A stretch of DNA of 64,000 nucleotides, from contig CM037792.1 in the NCBI GenBank assembly GCA_021229015.1, positions 44,335,880 to 44,399,879 on the forward strand, given 5' to 3'. This DNA comes from Solen grandis (Eukaryota > Mollusca > Bivalvia > Adapedonta > Solenidae). A model generated the notes under the pieces. The model was not told where the DNA came from, did no database searches, and saw only the letters and a list, made by a program, of their open reading frames with translations. How positions within the stretch are numbered: the first letter of the stretch is position 1; the number at the start of each line of letters is the position of its first letter. Both the position numbers and the translations under genes were made by a program. This document shows, piece after piece, positions 28,524-37,223 of this stretch.

Positions 28524-28962
28524 CTAAGTGTCGTTGTTGATGGTATTCTGAAAGACGGATCCGAGTTGTCGTTGCTGATGGTATTCTGATAAGACGATTC
28601 CAAGGTGTCTTTGTTAAGGGTATTCTGATAAAACGGACCCGGGGGTGTCGTTGTTGATGGTTTTTCTGATTAGAGGGATCCGAGGGTTTGTCGTTGTTTA
28701 TGGTATTCTGATAAGACAGATCCGAGGTGTCTTGTTAATGGAAATTCTGATTAAACGGATCCGGGGTGCCCGTTGTTGATGGTATTTTGATTAGACGATC
28801 CGAGGTGTCGTTGTTGATGGTATTCTGATAAGACGAATCCGAAGTGTCTTTGCTGATGGTATTCGGGATAAGACGATCCGAGGTGTCGTTGTTGATGGTA
28901 TTTGATTAGACGGATCCGAATGTGTCGTTGTTGAGGGTATTCTGATAAGACGGACCCGAGGT
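28524..28962 (-). repeat. 39-bp coding minisatellite: about 11 copies of a 13-residue SYQNTINNDTSDP-like repeat
   Basis: On the plus strand the unit is GTCGTTGTTGATGGTATTCT followed by GATAAGACGGATCCGAGGT. Starting near 28530 about eleven copies follow one another. In the frame of the last exon the minus strand reads SYQNTINNDTSDP. The unit is 39 bp, a multiple of three, and the variation is mostly codon-like, for example Tyr or Asn at the second position. Several copies show one-base losses that would break the frame if real. In the repeat frame the array ends in a TAG at 28524-28526, which replaces a TCG codon of the unit. Confidence 0.75.
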
Positions 28963-31900
28963 ATATAATATCGAGCTGTCGATAGTGTCGTAGATGTATT
29001 CTTTATGGGCGGACTCGTGTGTTTTTGGTATTGTCCGCATTACGAATACATTTACAACAAAAATATTCCATAAACGAATAAAAACCCATTTTTCGTTTTC
29101 CAAATATATATAGCATATAAGACACCTGCTGCCAATTATCAACATCAACAGTACCACTACACCAATCACAATGGTTGTTATTGACTTTTCCCCCGTCCCT
29201 ACTGAAATATTTAGAAGAAATTAAATAAATACATGAATCCAACCTGAATTTGATAAATAAACATCGACCGCTAAATCATCTTCCAATTCAAGATATTGCG
29301 AAACAGTTGATAAAAATTTCATTTACATAACACAAAAAATTTCATTGTAATTGTCAAATATGCAAGAAGATTGCTTAAGATGCATATCAATATTTATCAT
29401 TCCTCATTGACATGAATTAAAAACAAGGTATGTCCAATCGAAATTTTACAAAAATATATTCACCAAAATAATATAAAACCACCATACTTTTATAAATTAG
29501 ATCATGTTCACCTGTGTCATTTACGATGTTAAACTGTATATATGTGCGTACCTTTAGGAGAACATCTCGGTCCTCTCCATCCCATTCCCCTGTGATTAGC
29601 CCATGTGAGGATCAATCCCTCGGGCGTGCCTCGTAACCCTCATTACAAATATATGTACTTGACCTCCCATGGACTGTTTTGGGATAGGAATCAAACCCTC
29701 AGATATTTTGCAGGTTTGACACCTGAAATACAAGGCAGTTCTGTGCAACTTGTTTAAAAAACGAAATATTTGGATAATGCTGTTCACCATTGAATTGTGG
29801 GTTCTTTTGAAGCTTAGTGTTTTCTTCGAATACATGCACGTTGAAAAAATCATATATCATCTAAGAATCGTGAGGATTAGTGAGATTTAAACAACCTTAG
29901 ATATATGCACTTATTCTTGTTACTGTTTCTACTTGCTTTATGTTGCTTTTTAAAATATGGTTACGAATATATTAATGGGACATTTCTTATATTTTCTATC
30001 AATGTAATGCACATAAAAGCATGATAAATAAACAAATATATAATAGATTAACTCGAAATTGACATAACCACATTGATCAACAGCAAATCAGAGTAACATG
30101 TTATTTAGTTTTTTTTTCCTAAATTAAAAAAAATGGGCCAAACCACAAGGTCTCGAAATTTAGTTACGGTCCTTCTCTTATAATATGACAAAGCACAATT
30201 TCGAATTTAGCCCCATGTTATATAAAAAGGTTAACAGCAAACCCTATCCCAATAAACAAGGGTTAATATTGAAAAAGGGCCCCAATGACCCATATGCTAC
30301 ATTAAAAATAATACTTTACTCACCCACAGACGAAAACCCTGGTTTCTGTCCGCTCCATGTGCTTTTTTCCTACAGTATCTGTCAAAGTATCGGGGTCCAG
30401 ACATGTAACCATGTTACAACGTATATCACACTGCCACCTCCCGACACATCTGAAGACCACTTTGCCATTCCCCGTGCCTCGATTTTGTTCACACTCTGCA
30501 AATAAATGCATCAATTTTGCAAAAAAAACTTAATTTAAAAAGATAAAAATTTTTATTATTTTTTTAGACTCTAAAACCTACAGAAAATTTATTTTAGATG
30601 TGAAAGCATATCGCAATTTTTAAAATGGATTTAATATTGTTTCACTTATTAATGAACATCAAAAACTCAAAACTGTTTTGTAAACATGTATGAAACCAAA
30701 ATTATTTTTGCATAATTAAAAAAAAAATATAGGTTGACCTAACATGTTGCCAAATAATGGAGTAATCAAATATATAATTTACATATTTTCTTTGTGATTA
30801 TCCAAAATACAAGAAGATACACGCTGTTTGAGGTGCAATCGAAAATTATTCTCATTTAAAATTGTTTTCCTCATTTGGATAAATAAAACCAGGGCTTATT
30901 TATTCGTAATTTTACAAAAAAAGACAAATATCAAAAAACATATAAATCACGATAATTTATGCAAAAAGCGATCAAAATCATCTGCGTCAGTATAAATGTA
31001 TATATGTACGTACCTTTAGGGGAAAAATCTCGGTTCCTCTCCATCCCATTCCCCTGTGAAATTTGACATGTGAGGATCAATGTCTCAGGCGGTGCCTCGT
31101 AACCCTCATTACAAATATATGTAGCTTTGGGTTCCCATGGACGTGTTTTTTGGGGTAGGATCAAACCAATGGTGGTGATGTAGCGTTGGACACTCTGAAA
31201 TACAATACATTTTTTGCAATCTTTTAAAAAACATATTTATAGGATTAAGTACTTGGAATCTTATTTTTATCTTCGAAAGCATGCATACACGTTATACTGG
31301 CGAAAAGTTTTCGTTATGGATTTAAAGAGATTTTTTTAACAATCTTTTTATTCATGATGTTTTATTCTCTTGTTATATGCCTCGTTTTAGTAATAAAAAA
31401 GACAATACAAACATTTACAGGGACAGTTTATTTTCTATGTTGTTAATGAGCATAAAAATGAAATAATTGAATAACATCTTACAAATATATAATGCAAAAA
31501 GAAATAGATAACATTTTTAACAAAAGTGAATACTTTCAATTAGGATACTATGCAAGATAGAATTGGATTGCAACCTTAACCAACATGAAGAAAACGTTAC
31601 ATGACATTCAAAAAAGAGAGGTCTATATCATATTTCATTCATTTCATAGAAATGATAATTTCATCAATGAATAAGTATATGATTTAAAAACATAAACTTG
31701 AGGATGTAATGGTTCTATGGCTATAGTTTTAAATTTTTTTGAAAAAAAAGACTTTAGCCCCATAGTTTTCTCATATGGTGGACAGTCAAGTTTATGCCCG
31801 TAAACATGGGAAAACTATTTTAATTTCCTCATAACTCTAATTTCGAATTTAAGAATAATACTGTACTCACCCACAGGACGACATTCTGGTTCTTGTCCGC

Positions 31901-32172
31901 CCACGTGCCGTCTTCCAGACAATACCTGGGTTTAAAATATCTGGGTCAAAACGTGTAAAACCCGGTTACACCTGTATATCACATTGCCACCTACCGACAC
32001 ATCTGAGAGGGCCCCTGTGGCGTTTGGGGGGGCCTTGATGTACTCCCCAAACTATAAATACGAGTATAAAAACTATATTTGGCAACTTTCAATACTGGAA
32101 AAGAACTATCGCATTTGTCTAAATTTGAAAATATTACCATCTATTATTATTATTGAAATAAAAAAGGATGAT

Positions 32173-32222
<50 letters not shown>

Positions 32223-35200
32223 GAAAGATATATCTGCAACATTGATGTATTAAACATAATTTCACCTCGTATTTAAACATGAAATGTTTATAAACAAATC
32301 AAATGAGATCAGCATTTGTGATCGCATTATAAAACATACATGATATATATGTATACCGATTTATGGAATCATCAAAGATATTAAAAAGATAATTTTACTC
32401 TAACCCAATAAACAAATAACACTCTATTCCATCTTAGGTTAAATGTGTATTATGCATATTCTATTTAAACTTGAGTACTATGATAGATATGTTACATTGA
32501 AACATCGATCAGTAAGATTTTCATGTGCTGTTACCTGTTTCATTCATCTCCACAGCTTGGCACACAAGCGGCTTTCCACTCCATGTCTTGTTAATCAGAC
32601 ATGTTCGCTGGGGGTCCCCTCCGAGAGCAGTAAAGCCACTGTTACAAGTGTATGTGGCTGTGGCCATGTACGATAAGCTGGTAACATTCACTGTGCCATG
32701 TTGAGGATGTTCGAGATTTACACATCCTTGAATAAAGGATTTAATGAAACATTACAGAGGGCCTTTCATAACTAAACCTTCAATTGAGTTAATCAAGTGA
32801 ACTTAAAATGATCAAGGGATATGACACAAAATATTAGATGCAATTTTTATCGCAATAAAATATAATTAACATTCACTAGCACATAATACTTACATCAAAT
32901 TAATATAAAAAATTGCTAGGACAAAATATGCAAAGAATTTAAATTTGATCTACATCGAAGAATAATTGAAAAAGGAATACATACCAGCAAACTTATTTGG
33001 TTCCTCCGCAGGACATTTTAAGAAACTTTGCCGTTACCTTAAAACATACATTTTCTGTGACATCATTCAGCAAAACATTTATGTATGGTGAAAATCAGGA
33101 AAAAAAAAACCAACGAAAAATTTGAGAAGTATAGATGGCGAACAATCTACATACACTGCAGTATCAAATGATTCGACATTTTTGGAAAACAGCATTTTAC
33201 AACACAAATTTTACACTAAAAAACCAGGACGTAATTTATGAAATGTTAAAAAAAAAATACCTTGAAATCCAGCCAGAATTTTCCTTGGTTAGTAACGCTA
33301 AACCGTTTGTACATTTCCAGCCTGATGTAAGTAGTGTTTAGAGTCTCCCCTACGATGAGTTAAGGAGGTTCCTCACACATGAATGTCCTCAATACATTAA
33401 ACCCTGTCCGTCATACAGGGGGAGGTTTTGATGGCAGTTCCCCGGGGCATCATACAGGTCAAGATGTATGATATGGGAAATTTTATGGGCGGGAACCCCG
33501 TCACTTCGACGGAACATTTTCAGTGAGTGTCAGTTGACAAAATGCCGCTACCAGGAATCCTCTGTTCTGGAGGTAGACGGTGTCGCCAGTTGTCCAGTTC
33601 TAAGGGGACATTACTGCACATAGATCGTAATTTTTCCCTGCGAAAAAGATAACATAGATAAAACACATAGAAACCAGGAATTGGCGCCCTTCTCAAATAT
33701 ATATGAACAGTTACATTAATACGTTTTATGAAAGCCTCACTTCCATTGAAAAGTTGTAATGAATGTCAGTATGCAAATCACCACCATCGGATATTTTCTG
33801 ATTTGAATGGTTATGGGAAACCCACTCGACCCTTCCAAGGGCTTCGAAGTCATGGTGATCCTGGTCTGTGTCTAAAATAAAATCGACATCAAATATTATC
33901 TGTGGAAGTACATAATTATAAGTAGAACACTCACAATATCAGATTACCAGGTGGTTTTGCCTTGAAACGTTTATTTAACTTTAAAATACTTTTAATACAA
34001 TATTAAACTGTTTTGTAAAAATTATTTTAATCAAGATGACTGAAACCACTATATTTTAGATAACGGAAATAAGAACCAAGGAGAGTGAACGCGTAATACC
34101 TGGAATGCATAAGTATTTGAGCTCTGAAAACACCGAAGTCGCAGAGTACAAAGTGCTTCTACATGAACTATTTGAAGAAGGATTTACATTTCTGGTGGAT
34201 ATGACCCCGGAATCTCGTCCAGAAAATTTGTCCACAAATCTGGACTCTGCCTGATCCTCCTGGGGACAGTCCCCATTTATATCATACGTACAGCAGACCC
34301 CTGTGGCATTTCCATCTAGCGGACAGTGAAGGGAGGCTGCCTTAAAACCGTCAAAGTAGGAGGTGATGGCTATCTGGTAGCCAGTAGAACATACGGGGGC
34401 AAGGTTTTTACCGTAACATTCAGTACTTGTTTTCGGAGTTTCGGCTTGGATTGTGCCTGGTTGTAACAAAAGGAAACATCGAATATTAATTAAGTAAGTC
34501 TTATTATATCATTCTGTAGAGCATGACATGAGAAGCTATTATTATAAAATATACTGCAAGTAACGATATTGTTATCTTGGCCTCAGCTAATGACCGTGTA
34601 TCTACTTCATAATAATGATACCTGACTAAAATATTTAGGTAGGAAAAAACGCTTTTCCTTGCTTTACTTTTTTATAAATTGACCCAAACTCATATTTCTA
34701 AAAATAAATCAACGTTTTGTCGTATATCTTTAAAGTTCGTTAGCGTAAATTATTTTATATTAAATATGTTGAAATTTATCATCGGTATTGTTCGATATAT
34801 TATGCATTGGTTGTATCAATTTTGTGAAAAAGACCTCCTATGTAAGTGTTCCTTTTTTTTTCTCCAAAATTAACTCTTGAAAATTGTTCAGATATTCCGT
34901 CTTGACATTCTGTTGTGAATTAAATTTTAAGTAGATAGGATTTTAAGTAATACATGCTCCGTTCATTTTATCTCAGGATTTTTATTCAGGTGTTAAGTAC
35001 CCACGCTAGAAACCGTTTGTGTTTTATCAATCAGGATGTTTTAATTCAATCCATAATGTATTCTTCTTTTTTCGAATGTTTCGGCTTTCAATTCATTACT
35101 TTATCTAGTATGCATAACATAGTACACTCATTTCAGACATTTAAAAATGTATTCGCTTCCATTATTCATGATACATTTCTAGTCAAAATTAACAATTGTA

Positions 35201-35560
35201 CACCTGTAATTTTCATGCCATACTTACTTTAAGGTGACAACTTCGAAAAGGAATCATGGGCTTATTAAAGGACCTACTTAATAATAATTGTGTTCTGCAA
35301 CAGTAAAGGATATATCGTCTGTGTGTGTGTTGTTGTTGTTGTTGTTTTAATCGAATCTCTTTTTCTAGTTTTCTTTACTGCCGATTTCTATATAAATGCA
35401 TCATTTCATGCTTATTGTTTGAATCAAACTGTAATGATGTTTACATCTAAAAAAATAACTCGATAAATATAAAGATCGTACCTTGTCCAACACTGGTCCA
35501 TATAGTCCCCCAAACACACATCCATATCAGCTTTGAACTTAAACCTTCGAAGGTATTCAT
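28524..35560 (-). CDS. lectin/CUB/sushi single-pass receptor gene with repeated tyrosine tail (reconstructed)
   Basis: Eleven minus-strand exons form one gene: signal peptide (35482-35560), SUEL-like lectin module (34100-34456), short linker (33741-33871), CUB-like region (33261-33637 and 32985-33037), five sushi/CCP exons (32535-32726, 31871-32051, 31014-31194, 30324-30495, 29552-29722), and a last exon with transmembrane helix and tail (28524-29201). Most junctions are phase 1, the usual phase of shuffled extracellular modules. The protein would sit in the plasma membrane with a carbohydrate- or ligand-binding ectodomain and an intracellular docking tail. I know of no named gene with this exact order. 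Exons 4, 5, 7, 8, 9 and 10 and the last exon need one-base corrections to stay open. Because the neighbouring sequence is error-rich, I favour sequencing errors over a pseudogene, but cannot exclude decay. Exon 1, exon 2, exon 3 and the first sushi exon read cleanly. Confidence 0.65.
28906..29201 (-). CDS. last exon: transmembrane helix and start of cytoplasmic tail
   Basis: The acceptor AATATTTCAG ends at 29202. Reading in phase 1, the exon gives a short polar stretch (GTGEKSITT) and then a hydrophobic helix beginning IVIGVVVLLMLIIG. It is followed by RCLICYIYLENEK, a membrane-proximal segment. The tail then carries HKEYIYDTIDSSILYTSG and the first SYQNT. As printed, the frame closes at a TAA within repeat copy 2, where a single missing base would restore the 13-residue repeat frame. 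The hydrophobic segment has the length of one membrane span. YDTI and YTSG give tyrosines in YxxI-like spacing before the repeats. Confidence 0.7.
29552..29722 (-). CDS. sushi/CCP exon, type A, second copy
   Basis: Acceptor TTGTATTTCAG ends at 29723, and donor AAAG|GTACGC follows 29552. The sequence is the diverged twin of the exon at 31014-31194. It retains the signatures TATTTGTAATGAGGGTTACG (ICNEGYE), GGGGAATGGGATGGAGAGGA (GEWDGE) and the closing RCSPK. Frame must be shifted twice to keep the sushi pattern, including just after GGAGAGGA, where one base seems missing. The Cys codons of the CNEGYE and RCSPK segments are present. Confidence 0.6.
30324..30495 (-). CDS. sushi/CCP exon, type B, second copy
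   Basis: Acceptor TTTATTTGCAG ends at 30496, and donor TGTGG|GTGAGT follows 30324. It starts ECEQN and, in a neighbouring frame, reads SDVSGGGSVIY, matching the twin at 31871-32051 (SDVSVGGNVIY). A shared TWSGQ-type ending follows. The closing EC of the twin reads GF here. Frame breaks are needed to read the whole module. Confidence 0.55.
31014..31194 (-). CDS. sushi/CCP exon, type A, first copy
   Basis: Acceptor TTGTATTTCAG ends at 31195, and donor AAAG|GTACGT follows 31014. The exon starts ECPTLHHHHWFDPTP, then ATYICNEGYEAPPETLILTC, then GEWDGEEPR and SPK, which follows the CCP pattern (CP..., YxCNxGYE, LTC, W, closing PRxSPK). The last cysteine reads Phe (TTT for TGT) and one base in a T run is surplus. 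At 181 nt it is one base over a multiple of three, as expected if a single insertion is an error. Sushi modules bind proteins or glycans on cell surfaces. Confidence 0.65.
31871..32051 (-). CDS. sushi/CCP exon, type B, first copy
   Basis: Acceptor TATTTATAG ends at 32052, and donor TGTGG|GTGAGT follows 31871. The reading is VHQGPPNATGALSDVSVGGN, then VIYRCN, then after a frame break CLEDGTW and EPECRPV, the normal end of a sushi module. The opening Cys may be hidden in TTTGGGG, where TGTGGA would restore it. At least two homopolymer indels are required. Confidence 0.6.
32162..32218. repeat. poly-T tract in an intron
   Basis: An uninterrupted T run of about 40 bases between two sushi exons. 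It resembles the A-tail of an old retroposon in minus orientation, but no body is recognised. Confidence 0.5.
32535..32726 (-). CDS. sushi/CCP exon, intact
   Basis: At 192 nt, phase 1 in and phase 1 out, this exon is fully open. It contains the four expected cysteines in order (DCVNLEHPQHG; TATYTCNSGF; QRTCLINKTWSG; PLVCQAVE) with the tryptophan before the last cysteine. Acceptor TTTATTCAAG ends at 32727, and donor ACAG|GTAACAG follows 32535. It differs from both type A and type B exons, so it was not part of their duplication. This is the cleanest domain evidence for the gene. Confidence 0.85.
32985..33037 (-). CDS. short exon closing the CUB-like region
   Basis: Acceptor TTTTAAG ends at 33038, and donor GCTG|GTATGT follows 32985. 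With one base added in TTTCTTAAAA it reads NGKVSLKCPAEEPNKFA and connects phase 1 to phase 1, directly ahead of the first sushi exon. At 53 nt it is short of the in-phase length by one. No domain is identified on its own. Confidence 0.4.
33261..33637 (-). CDS. CUB-like exon (frame-broken)
   Basis: Acceptor TTTTTCGCAG ends at 33638, and donor TTCAAG|GTATTT follows 33261. Fragments in different frames read NVPLELDNW, GDTVYLQNRGFLVAAFCQL, YDAPGNCHQNLPLYDG and TYIRLEMYKRFSVTNQGKF. The YDG and the final beta-strand-like KRFSVTNQGKFWLDF fit the end of a CUB module. The start does not match well. At least two one-base corrections are needed, so the identification is tentative. Confidence 0.45.
33741..33871 (-). 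CDS. linker exon of the receptor, no recognised domain
   Basis: Open exon of 131 nt (phase 1 in, phase 0 out) with acceptor TTTTATTTTAG ending at 33872 and donor ATGGAA|GTGAGG. It reads DTDQDHHDFEALGRVEWVSH, then NHSNQKISDGGDLHTDIHY and NFSME. It is rich in His and Asp, with NHS and NFS as possible N-glycosylation sites. It joins the lectin-like exon in frame without correction. I do not recognise a family; it may be the first part of the CUB-like module. Confidence 0.55.
34100..34456 (-). CDS. SUEL / galactose-rhamnose lectin-like exon
   Basis: Open exon of 357 nt, phase 1 to phase 1. Acceptor TTACAACCAG ends at 34457, and donor TTCCAG|GTATTACG follows 34100. Key segments: ECYGKNLAPVCSTGYQIAI at the start, HCPLDGN, VCCTYD, FSGRDSGVISTRN and SVFSELKYLCIP at the end. 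This follows the SUEL pattern (C-x-G-x-L-x-x-x-C-x-x-G-x-x-I-x-I, a C-G-x-x-C loop, KYLxVxYxC end). The usual C-G-x-x-C loop reads FSGRDSG, so a disulfide is missing and sugar binding is uncertain. NAT, NSS provide N-glycosylation sites. Confidence 0.6.
35322..35348. repeat. (GT)n-(GTT)n microsatellite
   Basis: A short GT run followed by GTT repeats, inside the first intron of the receptor gene. Confidence 0.7.
35482..35560 (-). CDS. first coding exon: start codon and signal peptide
   Basis: The ATG at 35558-35560 opens MNTFEGLSSKLIWMCVWGTI followed by WTSVGQ, a basic then hydrophobic stretch typical of a short signal peptide, and ends with donor CAAG|GTACGATC in phase 1. The next exon begins GC, making Gly and continuing TIQAETPK. 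An upstream in-frame ATG at 35657-35659 (MACHGSLLLLNMN) exists, but the intervening residues are charged, so I prefer the inner start. Confidence 0.6.
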
Positions 35561-36190
35561 CTTCTTAAAGACTTTATGTCTACACGTTTTAAAAATATCA
35601 GAACGTTTATTGTCAGTGGTGTTCATGTTCAATAATAACAAAGACCCATGACATGCCATTTCAATGTATTTGATAATGAAATATCCTTCATCTTCCTTTT
35701 GTAAGCATTACATAACCTTAATCGCATTGTATACATGCAATTTAAACTAGTGTAACACACGCGTATCTGTCACCATTAACAGAAACATTCCTGAAGTGTA
35801 TTGACATTAACAGATAAAATCTTGTTTTATCTATCATGTTAAAATATCGAGCAAGATCACCTACATTTCAGTTTTATAAGTTATGACAAGTTGCACGAGA
35901 TATGAAATTGTTTTTAATAAGTTTACCCTTTTAATTCCTGTTTATTCGGACGTGCATGTATTCTTTGATATTTTAAAATATAATTGTACATACATAAATT
36001 ATAGATTTTACTTTAACTATTACATATATTGAAATATATATTATATATAGGTTTAGCTGAATAAAAACTAGTAGCAATTCTTCTATTTTCTATATGGAAC
36101 AGCATAGCTGTCTTTATGTCGGTAGTAGTGTTTAAATGGGTATATGTCCTTGTTTTTTATTAACATATCAGCACATAATGTCTTTATAAC
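35561..36190. other. AT-rich sequence upstream of the receptor gene
   Basis: This would be the 5' flank and promoter of the minus-strand receptor gene. I see no distinct TATA element in a convincing position, no coding exon and no repeat. Confidence 0.4.
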
Positions 36191-36194
36191 ATTG

Positions 36195-36605
36195 ATATCA
36201 TTATCCTGAGTTATGATATCATTTTTATGGGTTGTATTATCAATATAATAGTTTTAATTATCATTTTACTGGATTTTTGTAGGATTGTGATTGGCCCTTA
36301 AAGCATCATGAGGGGTCGTGTTTTCATTATGGTGGGTTGAGATATCATAATGTCGGGTTTTAATACCATCGTGATCGGTAATAAACGTTTAAATGCTGCA
36401 TTATTTTATAGTTATATGAAATTCAATTATTATTATAATTGGCTACTAAATAATTATAAGTGGTTTTTAATATCATTATGATGGGTTGTAATGTCATGAA
36501 GTTGGATTGTAATGTCATCATGTGGGGTTGTAATATAATCTTATGGGTTGAAAATATCATTACGAAAGGTGGTCATATCATCATGTGGAATTGTAATAGT
36601 TTAGT
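36195..36605. repeat. degenerate 21-bp minisatellite ending near the contig break
   Basis: Words of the type GGGTTGTAATATCATNATGTG recur, clearest from 36470 to 36600 with a period of about 21 bp, and looser back to 36195. The array ends about 85 bases before the N gap, so it may have helped to stop the assembly. Confidence 0.6.
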
Positions 36606-36685
36606 TTAAACATACTTTATTTAAGTTTGAAATTTTATGGGGTCGGGGCCCCAATTTTTTTCAAATTCTTTACAAACATTTTCAT

Positions 36686-36785
36686 NNNNNNNNNNNNNNN
36701 NNNNNNNNNNNNNNNNNNNNNNNNNNNNNNNNNNNNNNNNNNNNNNNNNNNNNNNNNNNNNNNNNNNNNNNNNNNNNNNNNNNNN
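36686..36785. other. assembly gap of 100 N
   Basis: Exactly 100 N, a conventional placeholder for a gap of unknown size. The sequence left of it carries frequent indel-type errors and the sequence right of it does not, so two contigs of different quality meet here. Order and distance across the gap should not be trusted for gene reconstruction. Confidence 0.97.
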
Positions 36786-36884
36786 AAGCTATTGTAATCA
36801 GTTGGTGCTTCTCCCATCCCAACAGGAAAAAAAGACAAACACCATTGCTTTTTGGAGATTAGGCGGTTGCACAGATTCTATTTT

Positions 36885-36908
36885 TCTCTCTCACTCTCTC
36901 TCTCTCTA
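36885..36908. repeat. (TC)n microsatellite
   Basis: Short CT-rich run (TCTCTCTCACTCTCTCTCTC) just right of the gap. Confidence 0.6.
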
Positions 36909-37193
36909 GTTGCATTAGGTTAGAAATAAGAAAAATAAGTTTTCCATATTCATTTTTAAAAGATAATGTTTTTGTAGGCATGGGTCAACGGAAGTGATAA
37001 AAAAGAAAGTGTTGAGTCTTTATATTTATTAGACTGTCAATAATCAACACACAATAGCAATACATATAATATGATAATATAGATGACTAGACGAAACATT
37101 TAATTGCTTCATTGATAATTTCAACCATTTAAATCTTGTCTCACGATCTCAGTTTTATACACCTTATCATTTTAATTTCAAATGGTTGAAATT

Positions 37194-37218
37194 ATCATCA
37201 TCATCATCATCATCATCC
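37194..37218. repeat. (TCA)n microsatellite at the 3' end of the LINE
   Basis: Eight TCA units. Read on the LINE strand this is (TGA)n directly after the ORF's short 3' UTR, a usual RTE 3' terminus. Confidence 0.8.
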
Positions 37219-37223
37219 TGAGT

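Noticed and set aside
29003..29242. Alternative 79-codon frame over the transmembrane exon (minus strand)
   Set aside because: The neighbouring frame starts at a good acceptor in phase, carries the hydrophobic helix and leads into the tail repeats.
31984..32253. 89-codon plus-strand frame with a long poly-Phe run
   Set aside because: The Phe run is the poly-T tract, and the start is antisense to a sushi exon.
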